Position numbers and translations under genes: made by a program | The notes under the pieces: model-generated | What the model saw: only the letters and a program-made list of their open reading frames with translations | Database searches by the model: none | Told to the model about the DNA's origin: nothing | Assembly (NCBI RefSeq): GCF_040219635.1 | Contig: NZ_JAVJSC010000001.1 | Coordinates: forward strand, 62,001 to 126,000 | Length of the DNA: 64,000 bases | Direction: 5' to 3' | Source: Pyruvatibacter sp. | GTDB taxonomy: Bacteria > Pseudomonadota > Alphaproteobacteria > CGMCC-115125 | Shown here: one piece after another, positions 16,748 through 25,698 of the stretch | How the letters are laid out: each line of letters opens with the position of its first letter | How positions within the stretch are numbered: position 1 is the first letter of the stretch

Positions 16748-17989
16748 ATGCTGCATTTGGTCTGGTCGATCAGGACACATGTGATTTCCCTGCTCGTTGT
16801 GCTGGCCACCATGCTGGCTGCACCCGCGCAGCCTGCTCATGCCAACGCCCCGTCAGTCACCGATGTGCGTCTTGGCAAAAGCGGCGAGACCACGCGCTTT
16901 GTGCTCGAACTCAGCGGCAAGGTGGAAGCCAAGGCCTTTACCCTGGCCGACCCACACCGCCTGATTATTGATTTGCCAGCCCTCGACTGGGAACTTGCCT
17001 CAGACTTTGTGCCTTCGGGCCGTGGCCTTGTCGGCAGCTTCCGCTATGGCCTGTTTCGCCCCGGCAACGCCCGGGTGGTGATTGACCTTGCAGGTCCTGC
17101 CGCCGTGTCGCGCTCATTTGTGTTGCCGCCGGATGCAGCGACAGGTCGAAACTGGCGGATTGTTTTTGATCTTGTCGCCACCAGCGATGCGGCGTTCCGC
17201 CAGAATGCCGGTTGGCCGGATGCCCGCCCGTCAGCCCCTGTCGCCTCAGCGCCCCAACCCGATATGCCTGCGCGCCAGCCGGTGTCCAACGCGCGCAAGG
17301 TGATTGTCATTGATGCAGGCCATGGCGGTGTGGACCCGGGTGCCATAGGCGGCCGTGGCACCCGCGAAAAAAACGTCACGCTGGCGTTCGCCAAAACCCT
17401 GGGCGATGCCCTGCGGGCCAGCGGCAAATATGAGGTTCACCTCACCCGCGACACCGATATTTTCATTGAGCTGCGCGAGCGCGTCGCTATCGCCCGCCGC
17501 CACAACGCGGACCTGTTTATCTCCGTCCATGCGGATTCAATCGAACGCCGCGATGTGCGCGGGGCATCCGTTTATACCTTGTCGGAAACAGCATCCGACG
17601 CGGAGGCCGCGCGCCTTGCCCGCAAAGAAAATGAGGCCGACGTGATCGCGGGCGTTGATCTGGGCGGCGAGGTGGACGAAGTCCGCAACATCCTGATCGA
17701 TCTGGCCCAGCGCGAGACTAAAAACCTGTCCGTGCGGTTTGCGCAGACGCTGATCCCCAAAATCGCCGAGGTCACGCCGGTTCTGCGTAACACGCACCGG
17801 TTTGCCGGTTTTCGCGTGCTCAAGGCTCCCGATGTGCCCTCAGTGCTTATCGAAATGGGGTTTCTGACCAACAGTGACGATGAAGTGAGCCTTACTTCCG
17901 GGACGTGGCGCCAAAAAACGGCCAAGGCTCTCGCGCGGGGCATAGATGCCTACTTCGCTGAGCGTATGGCGGAGGCCGCAGCCCAGTGA
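16748..17989 (+). CDS. N-acetylmuramoyl-L-alanine amidase (AMIN + Amidase_3)
   Basis: This exported cell-wall hydrolase cleaves the amide bond between muramic acid and the stem peptide. From the ATG of MLHLVWSIRT it is 413 residues, with a signal peptide ending AQPAHA. An AMIN localisation domain runs from about 35 to 135 (VRLGKSGETTRFVLELSG...). The catalytic Amidase_3 domain includes IDAGHGGVDPGAIG with the first zinc His, the NVTLAFAKTLGDAL Glu region, SVHADS with another zinc His, and VLIEMGFLTN with the catalytic Glu. The frame is open to 16688, so a start 20 codons upstream is possible; neither has a strong ribosome-binding site. It precedes PBP1A, so two wall enzymes are adjacent. Confidence 0.94.
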   Translation: MLHLVWSIRTHVISLLVVLATMLAAPAQPAHANAPSVTDVRLGKSGETTRFVLELSGKVEAKAFTLADPHRLIIDLPALDWELASDFVPSGRGLVGSFRYGLFRPGNARVVIDLAGPAAVSRSFVLPPDAATGRNWRIVFDLVATSDAAFRQNAGWPDARPSAPVASAPQPDMPARQPVSNARKVIVIDAGHGGVDPGAIGGRGTREKNVTLAFAKTLGDALRASGKYEVHLTRDTDIFIELRERVAIARRHNADLFISVHADSIERRDVRGASVYTLSETASDAEAARLARKENEADVIAGVDLGGEVDEVRNILIDLAQRETKNLSVRFAQTLIPKIAEVTPVLRNTHRFAGFRVLKAPDVPSVLIEMGFLTNSDDEVSLTSGTWRQKTAKALARGIDAYFAERMAEAAAQ

Positions 17990-18152
17990 CGGATCCGGTG
18001 TTAACCGCCGTGGTGAGTATCTGCGGCATCCTGCCACCAACTACCCGGTTTGGTTGGAAAATCAGGTCATTGCCGTGCCATAATCAAAGCTTATTCAACG
18101 ACGGTATATTTCGCTCCACCCTTGGGCAGATCACCCGCCCCACAAGCAGACT

Positions 18153-20645
18153 GTGTATGTGCTGATGATGAGAATACTTGCCTATCTGGGTGTTGCCGGT
18201 GTGGTGCTGGCGTCTGGTGCCGCGTTGGGCGTTGCGTTTTTGCTGTGGAGCTTTTCGCGCGATCTGCCGCCGCACGATCAACTTGCTGTCTATGAACCGC
18301 CGGTGATGACCCGTGTTCATGCGGATGATGGCTCCCTGATTGCCGAGTTCGCCCGTGAGCGTCGCCTCTACGTGCCGATCACGGCCATCCCCAAAGACCT
18401 CATCAATGCGTTCCTCTCGGCTGAAGACAAAAACTTCTACGATCATGAAGGCGTGGACATGTTCGGCGTGCTGCGCGCGACGGTGTCCAACGTTTCCAAC
18501 TACTTCAACGACCGCCGTCTTGAGGGCGCCTCGACAATTACCCAGCAGGTGGCGAAAAACTTTCTGCTCACCAACGAAGTGTCGTTTGAACGCAAAATCA
18601 AGGAAGCGCTGCTCGCCCGACGGATTGAAAGCGCATACTCCAAAGACCGTATTCTTGAACTCTATCTCAACGAGATTTTCCTGGGCCTTGGCTCATATGG
18701 CGTCGCTGCCGCAGCGCTTAACTATTTCGGCAAGTCGCTGGATGAACTGACGCTCGGCGAAATGGCCTATCTGGCTGCGCTGCCCAAGGCGCCAAACAAT
18801 TATCATCCGTTTCGAGCGCGCGAACGCGCCATTGCACGGCGCAACTGGGTATTGGCCCGGATGACCGAAAACGGGCTGGTGACACCGTTTGAAGCATCAG
18901 TAGCACGCGCGGAACCGTTCAACATCACACCGCGTGCCGGCGGCACCCAGATTGTTGCAACCCAGTATTTCGTGGAAGAAGTCCGCCGCCGCACGATTGA
19001 GCAATATGGCGACGAAAAGATTTATGATGGCGGCCTGTCGGTACGCACGACCGTGGATACAAACCTCCAGGCACTGATCCGTGGGGCTTTGCGTGAAAGT
19101 CTGGTGGCCTACGATCGACGTCATGGCTGGCGTGGTCCCTTTGCCCGTATGGAAGACAGGACCGATTGGCCGACGCTGCTTGTTGGCGTGAACACTGCCG
19201 GTGACCTTGCACCCTGGCGTCTTGCGGTCGTGCTTGATGTGACCCCCGAAGGGGCCGAGATCGGCCTGCGTCCCGACCTCGATGAGGGCGGCAACATGAT
19301 TGACCCCGGTGAAACGGGCTATGTGCCGCTTTCCCAAGTCAAATGGGCCCGCAAGTCGGAGAACAACCGCATCACCGGCCCGGAAGTGACCGACACGACG
19401 CAGGTACTCGCTGCTGGCGATGTCATTTGGGTTTCACCCGCCCAGAGCACCGAAACAGCGCGTGCCCAAAAACAATACATGCTGCGTCAGATACCTGAAG
19501 TGAACGGCGCTGTGGTTGCGATGGATCCCCACACGGGCCGTGTTCGCGCGCTTGTGGGCGGGTTCAGCTACCAGCTTTCCGAGTTCAACCGGGCAACACA
19601 GGCCATTCGTCAGCCTGGCTCAGCGTTCAAGCCGTTTGTGTATGCAGCAGCGCTGGACAATGGCTACACCCCGTCAAGTCTGGTGTTGGACGCACCTTTT
19701 GTGATTGAGCAGGGGCCGGGGCTCGCATTGTGGAAACCGGAAAACTATTCGCGCACTTTTTATGGACCGTCCACGCTGCGGCTGGGTCTTGAAAAGTCGC
19801 GCAACGTCATGACCGTGCGGCTGGCGCAGGCCATCGGCATGGACAAAGTGTCTGAGTATGCCCGCCGTTTCGGTATCATGGATGACATGATGCCGGTGCT
19901 TGCCATGTCACTGGGCGCGGGCGAAACCACGCTGCTCAAAATGACCAACGCGTATAGTATGCTCGTCAATGGCGGCAAGCGAATTGAGCCGGTTCTTATC
20001 GACCGTATTCAGGACCGGTTTGGACGCACGATCTATCGCAATGACGTACGTGAATGCCCCGGTTGTGCTGCTGAGGAATGGACCGGTCAGGCTGCGCCGA
20101 CCATTTCAGACACCCGTGAGCGTGTGATTGATCCGCGTACGGCCTATCAGGTTGTATCCATGCTGCGCGGCGTGGTTGAGCGCGGCACCGGGCGATCCAT
20201 CGCCGCGGTTGGCAAACCCCTGGCAGGCAAGACCGGCACCACCAACCGCGAGCAGGATGCGTGGTTTGTCGGCTTCTCGCCTGATCTGGCATTAGGTGTA
20301 TTCATCGGCTTTGATGAGCCAAAACCCATGGGCCGCGGCGAAACCGGTGGCGGGCTTGCGGCACCTGTGTTCCGCGACATCATGGCGGTGGAACTGGCAG
20401 ACAAGCCAGCCATCCCGTTCCGCATTCCTCCCGGCGTGACGTTGGTGCGGGTGGATGCAAAGTCCGGTCTGATAGCCAGTCCCGGCGCGCCAGATGCCAT
20501 GCTTGAGGCTTTTAAGGCAGGCACAGAGCCCCGCGCGCCCACCGGTGTTTTGCGCGGCACCACCTCTGATGACTTTGCCTCTGACACAGCAGGTCCGGTG
20601 CGTCCGGTGCCAACGCTTGGCACAGGCACAGGCGGGCTTTACTGA
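18153..20645 (+). CDS. mrcA: Penicillin-binding protein 1A (bifunctional glycosyltransferase/transpeptidase)
   Basis: This 830-residue class A PBP has one N-terminal transmembrane segment (about 6-33). The GT51 glycosyltransferase domain contains SAEDKNFYDHEGVD, EGASTITQQVAKNFLL and RKIKEALLARRIE. An OB-like linker region follows (about 310-450). The transpeptidase has S490 in GSAFKP, SRN (NVMT) at about 548 and K693 in KTGTT. It polymerises and crosslinks peptidoglycan in the periplasm. The 164-bp gap after the amidase suggests a separate promoter. The length matches alphaproteobacterial PBP1A. Confidence 0.96.
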   Translation: MYVLMMRILAYLGVAGVVLASGAALGVAFLLWSFSRDLPPHDQLAVYEPPVMTRVHADDGSLIAEFARERRLYVPITAIPKDLINAFLSAEDKNFYDHEGVDMFGVLRATVSNVSNYFNDRRLEGASTITQQVAKNFLLTNEVSFERKIKEALLARRIESAYSKDRILELYLNEIFLGLGSYGVAAAALNYFGKSLDELTLGEMAYLAALPKAPNNYHPFRARERAIARRNWVLARMTENGLVTPFEASVARAEPFNITPRAGGTQIVATQYFVEEVRRRTIEQYGDEKIYDGGLSVRTTVDTNLQALIRGALRESLVAYDRRHGWRGPFARMEDRTDWPTLLVGVNTAGDLAPWRLAVVLDVTPEGAEIGLRPDLDEGGNMIDPGETGYVPLSQVKWARKSENNRITGPEVTDTTQVLAAGDVIWVSPAQSTETARAQKQYMLRQIPEVNGAVVAMDPHTGRVRALVGGFSYQLSEFNRATQAIRQPGSAFKPFVYAAALDNGYTPSSLVLDAPFVIEQGPGLALWKPENYSRTFYGPSTLRLGLEKSRNVMTVRLAQAIGMDKVSEYARRFGIMDDMMPVLAMSLGAGETTLLKMTNAYSMLVNGGKRIEPVLIDRIQDRFGRTIYRNDVRECPGCAAEEWTGQAAPTISDTRERVIDPRTAYQVVSMLRGVVERGTGRSIAAVGKPLAGKTGTTNREQDAWFVGFSPDLALGVFIGFDEPKPMGRGETGGGLAAPVFRDIMAVELADKPAIPFRIPPGVTLVRVDAKSGLIASPGAPDAMLEAFKAGTEPRAPTGVLRGTTSDDFASDTAGPVRPVPTLGTGTGGLY

Positions 20646-20759
20646 TTGCCCTTTGGGCCCTAGTTTTGCGCGCTTCGCAGCCTTTTATTGGGGCGGTTGA
20701 TGTGCGCGGACGATGCTGCGCGCTATCTGCAGCCGTCCGTCATTTTCAGGAGACACTTC

Positions 20760-21885
20760 ATGCGCGCCGAGGTCCGCGATCTCGTTGACGAACTCCAGCA
20801 GTCGCTTGCACTGCTGAGGAGGCATCTTTGACCCGGATGCGACCCAAACAGCACTTGAAGGCCTGAACGTCCGCGCCGAAGACCCCACACTGTGGGATGA
20901 TCCGGAAAAGGCACAGGAAGTGATGCGCGAGCGCACACGCCTGGAGACGGCCCTCAGGAATTACCGTGAGCTTGAAACCACCCTTGCCGACAGCGTCGAG
21001 CTGATTGAAATGGGCGAGGCCGAAGGCGACGACGACGTGGTGGCAGAAGCAGAAAACGCGCTGCGCGAGGCGCGCGATCTTGCTGCTGAACGCGAGCTTG
21101 AAACGCTTCTGTCCGGCGAGGCCGACAGCAACGACACCTATGTTGAAATCCACGCAGGCGCCGGCGGAACCGAATCCAACGACTGGGCGCAGATGCTGCT
21201 GCGCATGTACATGCGCTGGGCCGAGGCGCGCGACTACAAGGTTGAGCTTGTGGCGGAAACGCCCGGCGATGAAGCAGGCATCAAGTCCGCCACTTTGCAG
21301 ATCAAAGGTCATAATGCGTATGGCTGGCTGCGCACTGAATCCGGCGTGCACCGTCTGGTACGCATTTCACCATTTGACAGTCAGGCGCGACGGCATACGA
21401 GCTTTGCCAGCGTCTGGGTTTATCCCATCGTGGATGACTCGATTGAGATCGACATCCCTGAATCAGACGTGCGCATTGATACGTTCCGTGCGTCCGGTGC
21501 GGGCGGTCAGCACGTCAACACCACCGACAGTGCTGTGCGCATTACCCACAACCCCACCGGCATCGTGGTGCAGTGCCAGAATGAACGCTCCCAGCACAAG
21601 AACCGCGCGACCGCGTGGACCATGCTGCGTGCCCGGCTGTATGAAGCTGAGCTGCAGCGCCGCGAGGAAGCAGCACAGGAGCAGGCCGCTTCCAAGACCG
21701 ACAACGGCTGGGGCCACCAGATCAGGTCATATGTGTTGCAGCCCTATCAGTTGGTGAAGGATCTGCGTACCAATGTCGAAATCGGCAACCCGCAGGCCGT
21801 GCTGGATGGTGGCATTGATCCGTTCCTCGCCGCGGCGCTGGCCAACAAGGTGGAAGAGGGCGGCAGCAGCGAAGCCGCCGAGTAG
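20760..21885 (+). CDS. prfB: Peptide chain release factor 2, programmed +1 frameshift
   Basis: RF2 recognises UGA/UAA and releases the finished polypeptide. The gene starts at ATG 20760 (AGGAGAC upstream), reads 23 codons to CTT, then meets an in-frame TGA at 20829-20831. A +1 shift at CTT-TGA-C continues in the frame that ends at 21885, giving 374 residues. The shifted product carries the RF2 tripeptide S203-P204-F205 and the catalytic G248-G249-Q250. The true structure is join(20760..20828, 20830..21885). Without the shift the second frame has no good start before 20920. It is followed by a strong terminator. Confidence 0.97.
20817..20832 (+). promoter_or_regulatory. RF2 autoregulatory frameshift element
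   Basis: An internal Shine-Dalgarno AGGAGG (20817-20822) lies three bases before the slippery CTT-TGA-C (20826-20832). This matches the E. coli prfB arrangement (SD, three-base spacer, CUUUGAC). When RF2 is scarce the UGA is read slowly and ribosomes shift +1 to make RF2. Confidence 0.96.
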
Positions 21886-21931
21886 CCAACACACACCACC
21901 GCGCCACTTAAACCGTGCCACCTAAAACGAA

Positions 21932-21960
21932 AAAGGCCCGCAGCGTTGCTGCGGGCCTTT
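21932..21960. terminator. Intrinsic terminator between prfB and the bactofilin gene
   Basis: A perfect 13-bp stem (21932-21944 with 21948-21960) and a 3-nt loop, GC-rich in the middle with A-runs on one side and T-runs on the other. It can terminate prfB and, read in reverse, the convergent bactofilin gene. Confidence 0.93.
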
Positions 21961-21988
21961 GTTCTTGTTCGGGCAATGACAGTGGTGG

Positions 21989-22627
21989 TTACTGCGCCGC
22001 CGGACGGCGCACAACTACAGCGCCATCTTTCACAACCACGCCGCCTTTGTCGTCAGAAGGCTTCGCAGATGACGAGGGCATGGCTGACTGTGATGAGGTC
22101 GATTGCGACGGGGCAGTACCAGCCTGCTTTTGTGTGCTGGCAGCAGGCGATGCCGATGCTGTCCGGTCAGCGGGACGTTGCGCATCCGCAATCTTGAGCG
22201 ATGCGGGAACGTCACTTGGGGACTTCGACGGCATGTCTTCGCCAAGCGGGTCGTCGGAATGACGGCAGTTGCCCTCAAAGAATGCGCCGGTCTCAACAGC
22301 AAGAGCTTCGTGCAGGATGTCGCCTTCGACATGGCACGTTGTGGCCAACTGCACGCGTCGGGCCCGGATCGAGCCAACAATGCGACCGCGGACAACGATG
22401 TCGTCCGCCATGACCTGACCGGTGATGGTGGCGTGCTCGCCCACTGTCAGCGACTGACTGCGCACATCGCCTTCGACGGTGCCATCAATCTGGATGTCAC
22501 CGGTAGCTATGAGATTTCCGTGGACGACAAGGTCATCCGAGATGATTGACGGCGCAGACCGTCCGCGACGCGGCGCGGGTGCCGGAGCAGATTTGGATGC
22601 GCTGCCGCTATCCTTCTTCGAGAACAT
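21989..22627 (-). CDS. Bactofilin
   Basis: This 212-residue cytoskeletal protein polymerises without nucleotides into filaments that localise cell-wall enzymes. The bactofilin beta-helix core covers about 26-120: IISDDLVVHGNL, GDIQIDGTVEGDVRSQSLTVGEHATITGQV, ADDIVVRGRIVGSIRARRVQL, CHVEGDILHEALAVETGAFFEG. It is flanked by a short basic N-terminus and a long Ser/Ala/Gln-rich disordered tail. Its start overlaps the end of the upstream M23 peptidase gene by 20 bp. This pairing is common, and in other bacteria the bactofilin recruits the partnered peptidase to set cell shape. Confidence 0.95.
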   Translation of the reverse strand: MFSKKDSGSASKSAPAPAPRRGRSAPSIISDDLVVHGNLIATGDIQIDGTVEGDVRSQSLTVGEHATITGQVMADDIVVRGRIVGSIRARRVQLATTCHVEGDILHEALAVETGAFFEGNCRHSDDPLGEDMPSKSPSDVPASLKIADAQRPADRTASASPAASTQKQAGTAPSQSTSSQSAMPSSSAKPSDDKGGVVVKDGAVVVRRPAAQ

Positions 22628-23984
22628 ATTGACCTGCCTTCAAAAATTTGGCCGGATTCTGGACTTTTCCATCGACCCAGACCTCATAATGGAGGTGCGG
22701 GCCGGTTGACCGACCGGATGATCCTACCTTGCCAAGAGTTTCACGAAACTCAACAACGTCGCCAACTTTCACATTAATGCTAGCCAGGTGAGCGTAGCGA
22801 GTCTTTATGCCGTTTCCATGATCGAGTTCGATAAAACGCCCATAGGCTCCGCGCCAGCCGGCAAAAACCACCGTGCCCTCCATCGGGGCATGGACCGGGG
22901 TGCCATAGGGGCCGGCAAAATCAATGCCTGAATGGAATGCCAGCTTCCGGTTGAACGGGTCCACGCGGGCGCCAAAATTGCTTGTAGTCTTGATGCCGTA
23001 GATCGGCTTGGCCAGCGGCAACAGGCGCAGCGTCTGGTTCAGCACTGAAATCCGGTCGAGATTTGTTGCAACGCGGAATATCTGCCGATCAAACGTCTGG
23101 TTGCTGTCTGCTTCGTCCAGCACGGTGTCGGCGTAATTGATGAACGGGCCGCCATAGGCGATCGCCTCAACATCCATCTTTTCAGCAAGGTCATCCGGGT
23201 TGAACCCGGTCATGCGGATGATCGACTCGATCTCTTTGATTTCCAGATCTGTCTCTTCCTCGATCCTGTTGACCAGGTGTTGCTGCACCAGGTCGAGGTT
23301 TTCGAGGCGGTAGTCCATGAACGCGATTTTTTCCTCGTGTCGCAGACCGTCGGCAGACTGTGCAAGATCGGTGAACGCGCCCCCAATACCCGTCACGTCG
23401 GCATCCGGCAGGCTGGCCTGGGAACCAAGGTTCAGGTTTGGCGGCAGGATTTCAACGCGGCTTTCGCGAAATGCGCCCTCAACCGGGGCGGGCCGCAACA
23501 AGATGCGTGTTTCACCATCCGTCTTGCCGGTGCGCGTGCCCGGCAGCTTTGCCACCTCGCGGCGCATATCATCAAGCTGGCTGCGCACGTCGCGGCTGTG
23601 CGTCAGCAGATCAGCCAGCAATCCGTGCTTGGCTTCAAGGTCGCTGGTGGTGGCCAGGAAGCGCGACTGCGCCAGAACCATTTCGGTGGACACTTCGTCA
23701 TAGGCCGTCTGCATCTCGGCGATGCGCTGCTCATAGGCAGACTGCATGCGGACGAACTTGCGGTCTTTTGCGGCAATGATCTGGTCCTGAAAGACCACAT
23801 TCACCGACGTGAAGCCAACCCAGCCCAGAAAGAAAACGGCTGCCAGCGCGAGCACGCCCTGCGTCCAGCCCGACAGGGCCATAAACTGGACCTGACCGTG
23901 GCTGCGCAAATAGAACTGGCGCTCGGTGAAGACCCGGCGGAACCCCCGAACCACCGAACCAAGAAAATCGGAGTTATGTGACAC
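22608..23984 (-). CDS. M23 family metallopeptidase (membrane-anchored)
   Basis: This 458-residue protein has a short cytoplasmic N-terminus, one transmembrane segment (about 42-66, GVLALAAVFFLGWVGFTSVNVVF) and a long coiled-coil-like region (70-165). The C-terminal LytM/M23 domain contains FHSGIDFAGPYGTPVHAPMEGTVVF with the HxxxD zinc ligands (about 355-385), and GPHLHYEVWVDG with the HxH motif. M23 enzymes cleave peptide crosslinks in peptidoglycan. Zinc ligands are intact, so it is probably active. It overlaps the downstream bactofilin gene by 20 bp. Confidence 0.94.
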   Translation of the reverse strand: MSHNSDFLGSVVRGFRRVFTERQFYLRSHGQVQFMALSGWTQGVLALAAVFFLGWVGFTSVNVVFQDQIIAAKDRKFVRMQSAYEQRIAEMQTAYDEVSTEMVLAQSRFLATTSDLEAKHGLLADLLTHSRDVRSQLDDMRREVAKLPGTRTGKTDGETRILLRPAPVEGAFRESRVEILPPNLNLGSQASLPDADVTGIGGAFTDLAQSADGLRHEEKIAFMDYRLENLDLVQQHLVNRIEEETDLEIKEIESIIRMTGFNPDDLAEKMDVEAIAYGGPFINYADTVLDEADSNQTFDRQIFRVATNLDRISVLNQTLRLLPLAKPIYGIKTTSNFGARVDPFNRKLAFHSGIDFAGPYGTPVHAPMEGTVVFAGWRGAYGRFIELDHGNGIKTRYAHLASINVKVGDVVEFRETLGKVGSSGRSTGPHLHYEVWVDGKVQNPAKFLKAGQYVLEEG

Positions 23985-24202
23985 TCTACCCCTCTAAGCG
24001 TCTGTGACCCCCCAAGGGAGGCATAGAACCTTATTGCTTAAACGATTTCAACCGGTTGAGGTTAAGATTCCCTGACCTGGTTAATCAAAACGGCATGAAA
24101 CTGAACCAATTCGGGACCAACCCTCAATTGGGCCGCACAAACAATGTCTTTGTGTACGACAGCAAGCCCTGTGCCACGCCTGCGTGCCGCAGCAAATGTG
24201 AC

Positions 24203-25006
24203 CTAACGCCCCAATAACGCAGCCATTCCGGCTTCGGCCCTGGCCGGTTCATTGAACGGACCTTTCAGTTCGCCGCCGTGATAGCGGGCAACACATGCCT
24301 CAAAAAGGTGCTTTGCCGCTACATCCCGATGGGTGGCCGCTGCTTCAAACCACCGCACGCCGGCAGCCACATGGCCGATTTCATCGCGGTAAATGACTGC
24401 GAGAATACCCGCGCTTGCGGTATCACCGGCGCGCTCAAGAGCTGCAACAGTCTGCGGGGTTACATCAAGGCCGCGCGCCTCATGCACCAGCGGCACAATT
24501 GCCAGCCGAGCGGCAAAGTCGTGCGCGGTTGTTTCTGCGGCCTGCCACAGCCCGTCGTGAGCAGGCAGGTCGCCATAGGCGGCCCCAAGTTCGGCAAGCC
24601 GGGCGTTGAGCATCAAGAAGTGCTTTCCCTCATCATCGGCCACCTTCACCCAGTCGTCGGCAAAAGATGTCGGCAACGGGTGTGTGCCGTCCACCTGAAA
24701 CCGCGCAACCAGATCGCAGGCCAGATCAATGGCGTTGAGTTCAATGTGCGCCAGCGCGTGCAGCAGCGAAATACGTCCGGCTAAGCTGCCTGGCCCGCGC
24801 CGTTTGGTATGGCGTGGCGCCACCAGTTCAGGCCGCGCCGGACGCGCAGGCCGGGAAGGCACATCAATGCGGGTGCCCGGCCATGTCAACGTGCCCGCGC
24901 GCCAGTCCGCCGCCATCTGCCGCGCCGCCAAAGCTTTTGCTTCAGCATCAGCGGTAAGCAAAACGCCTAACGCCGCAGCAGGAAGAGATGGAGGAGGTAA
25001 GGTCAA
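24203..25006 (-). CDS. DUF455 ferritin-like protein
   Basis: This 267-residue protein has the DUF455 four-helix fold. Carboxylate/His pairs expected for a di-iron centre are visible: HALAHIELNAIDLA (EL within HxxE), DEGKHF, VPLVHEARGLD and YRDEIGHVAAGVRWF. Members resemble the tRNA hydroxylase MiaE superfamily but have no established function. The start overlaps the upstream peroxiredoxin stop by 4 bp, suggesting co-translation. Iron-binding is inferred from the motif pattern. Confidence 0.88.
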   Translation of the reverse strand: MTLPPPSLPAAALGVLLTADAEAKALAARQMAADWRAGTLTWPGTRIDVPSRPARPARPELVAPRHTKRRGPGSLAGRISLLHALAHIELNAIDLACDLVARFQVDGTHPLPTSFADDWVKVADDEGKHFLMLNARLAELGAAYGDLPAHDGLWQAAETTAHDFAARLAIVPLVHEARGLDVTPQTVAALERAGDTASAGILAVIYRDEIGHVAAGVRWFEAAATHRDVAAKHLFEACVARYHGGELKGPFNEPARAEAGMAALLGR

Positions 25007-25473
25007 AGCGCCTTCGCAGCTTCAAGCACTTCCTCCACGTGGCCCGGTACTTTGACCTTGCGCCATACGCGGGCAATCTTGCCCTTGCCGTCAATCAGGA
25101 ACGTCGAGCGCTCGATGCCCATATATTTGCGGCCATACATGCTCTTCTCCACCCACACACCATAGGCTTGCGTCACGTCGCCTGCTTCGTCAGAGCCAAG
25201 CGTGATGGACAACGCGTGCTTGTCCCTGAACTTGTCATGCTTCTGCACCGGATCGCGCGACACGCCCAGAATGGCCGCACCCGCTTTTTCAAAGGCCTTC
25301 TTGTGCTCGGAAAACCCGATCGCCTGCTTGGTGCAACCAGACGTATCGTCCTTGGGATAAAAATACAGCACCAGCGCCTTGCCCTTGTAATCCTTGAGCG
25401 CCGTTTTGCCGTCGCCATCGGTGGGCATTGAAAACGCCGGTGCTTTATCACCAGCTGATAGGTCGCCTGCCAT
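25003..25473 (-). CDS. bcp: Thioredoxin-dependent peroxiredoxin, BCP/PrxQ type
   Basis: This 156-residue peroxidase reduces hydrogen and organic peroxides. The peroxidatic Cys is C47 in TSGCTKQ. The resolving Cys usually found five residues later is Ile/Gly here (CTKQAIGF), so this is a 1-Cys variant or uses another thiol. Other family motifs are LYFYPKDDTSGCT, AILGVSRD and STFLIDGKG. The ATG at 25473 has GGAG upstream; a longer frame reaches 25566 without support. It is followed by DUF455. Confidence 0.93.
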   Translation of the reverse strand: MAGDLSAGDKAPAFSMPTDGDGKTALKDYKGKALVLYFYPKDDTSGCTKQAIGFSEHKKAFEKAGAAILGVSRDPVQKHDKFRDKHALSITLGSDEAGDVTQAYGVWVEKSMYGRKYMGIERSTFLIDGKGKIARVWRKVKVPGHVEEVLEAAKAL

Positions 25474-25698
25474 TGTACTGTTCTCCACAGAGTTACCGGG
25501 ACTGGCGCAATGCGCCCGACCGCGCCAGTGCCACATTTGGGTTTCAAGTTGCTTTATATGGTCCAATGCCAGGTTACGGCACTCTTTTAGTGATGGTTTT
25601 TGCCATTATGAACGTTGATTCGGAACTGGCATTCAAAAACCGGCACGCCGCGCCCACTCAAGCCAATCAGAACCAAACCAGATGAGACACAACCTCCG

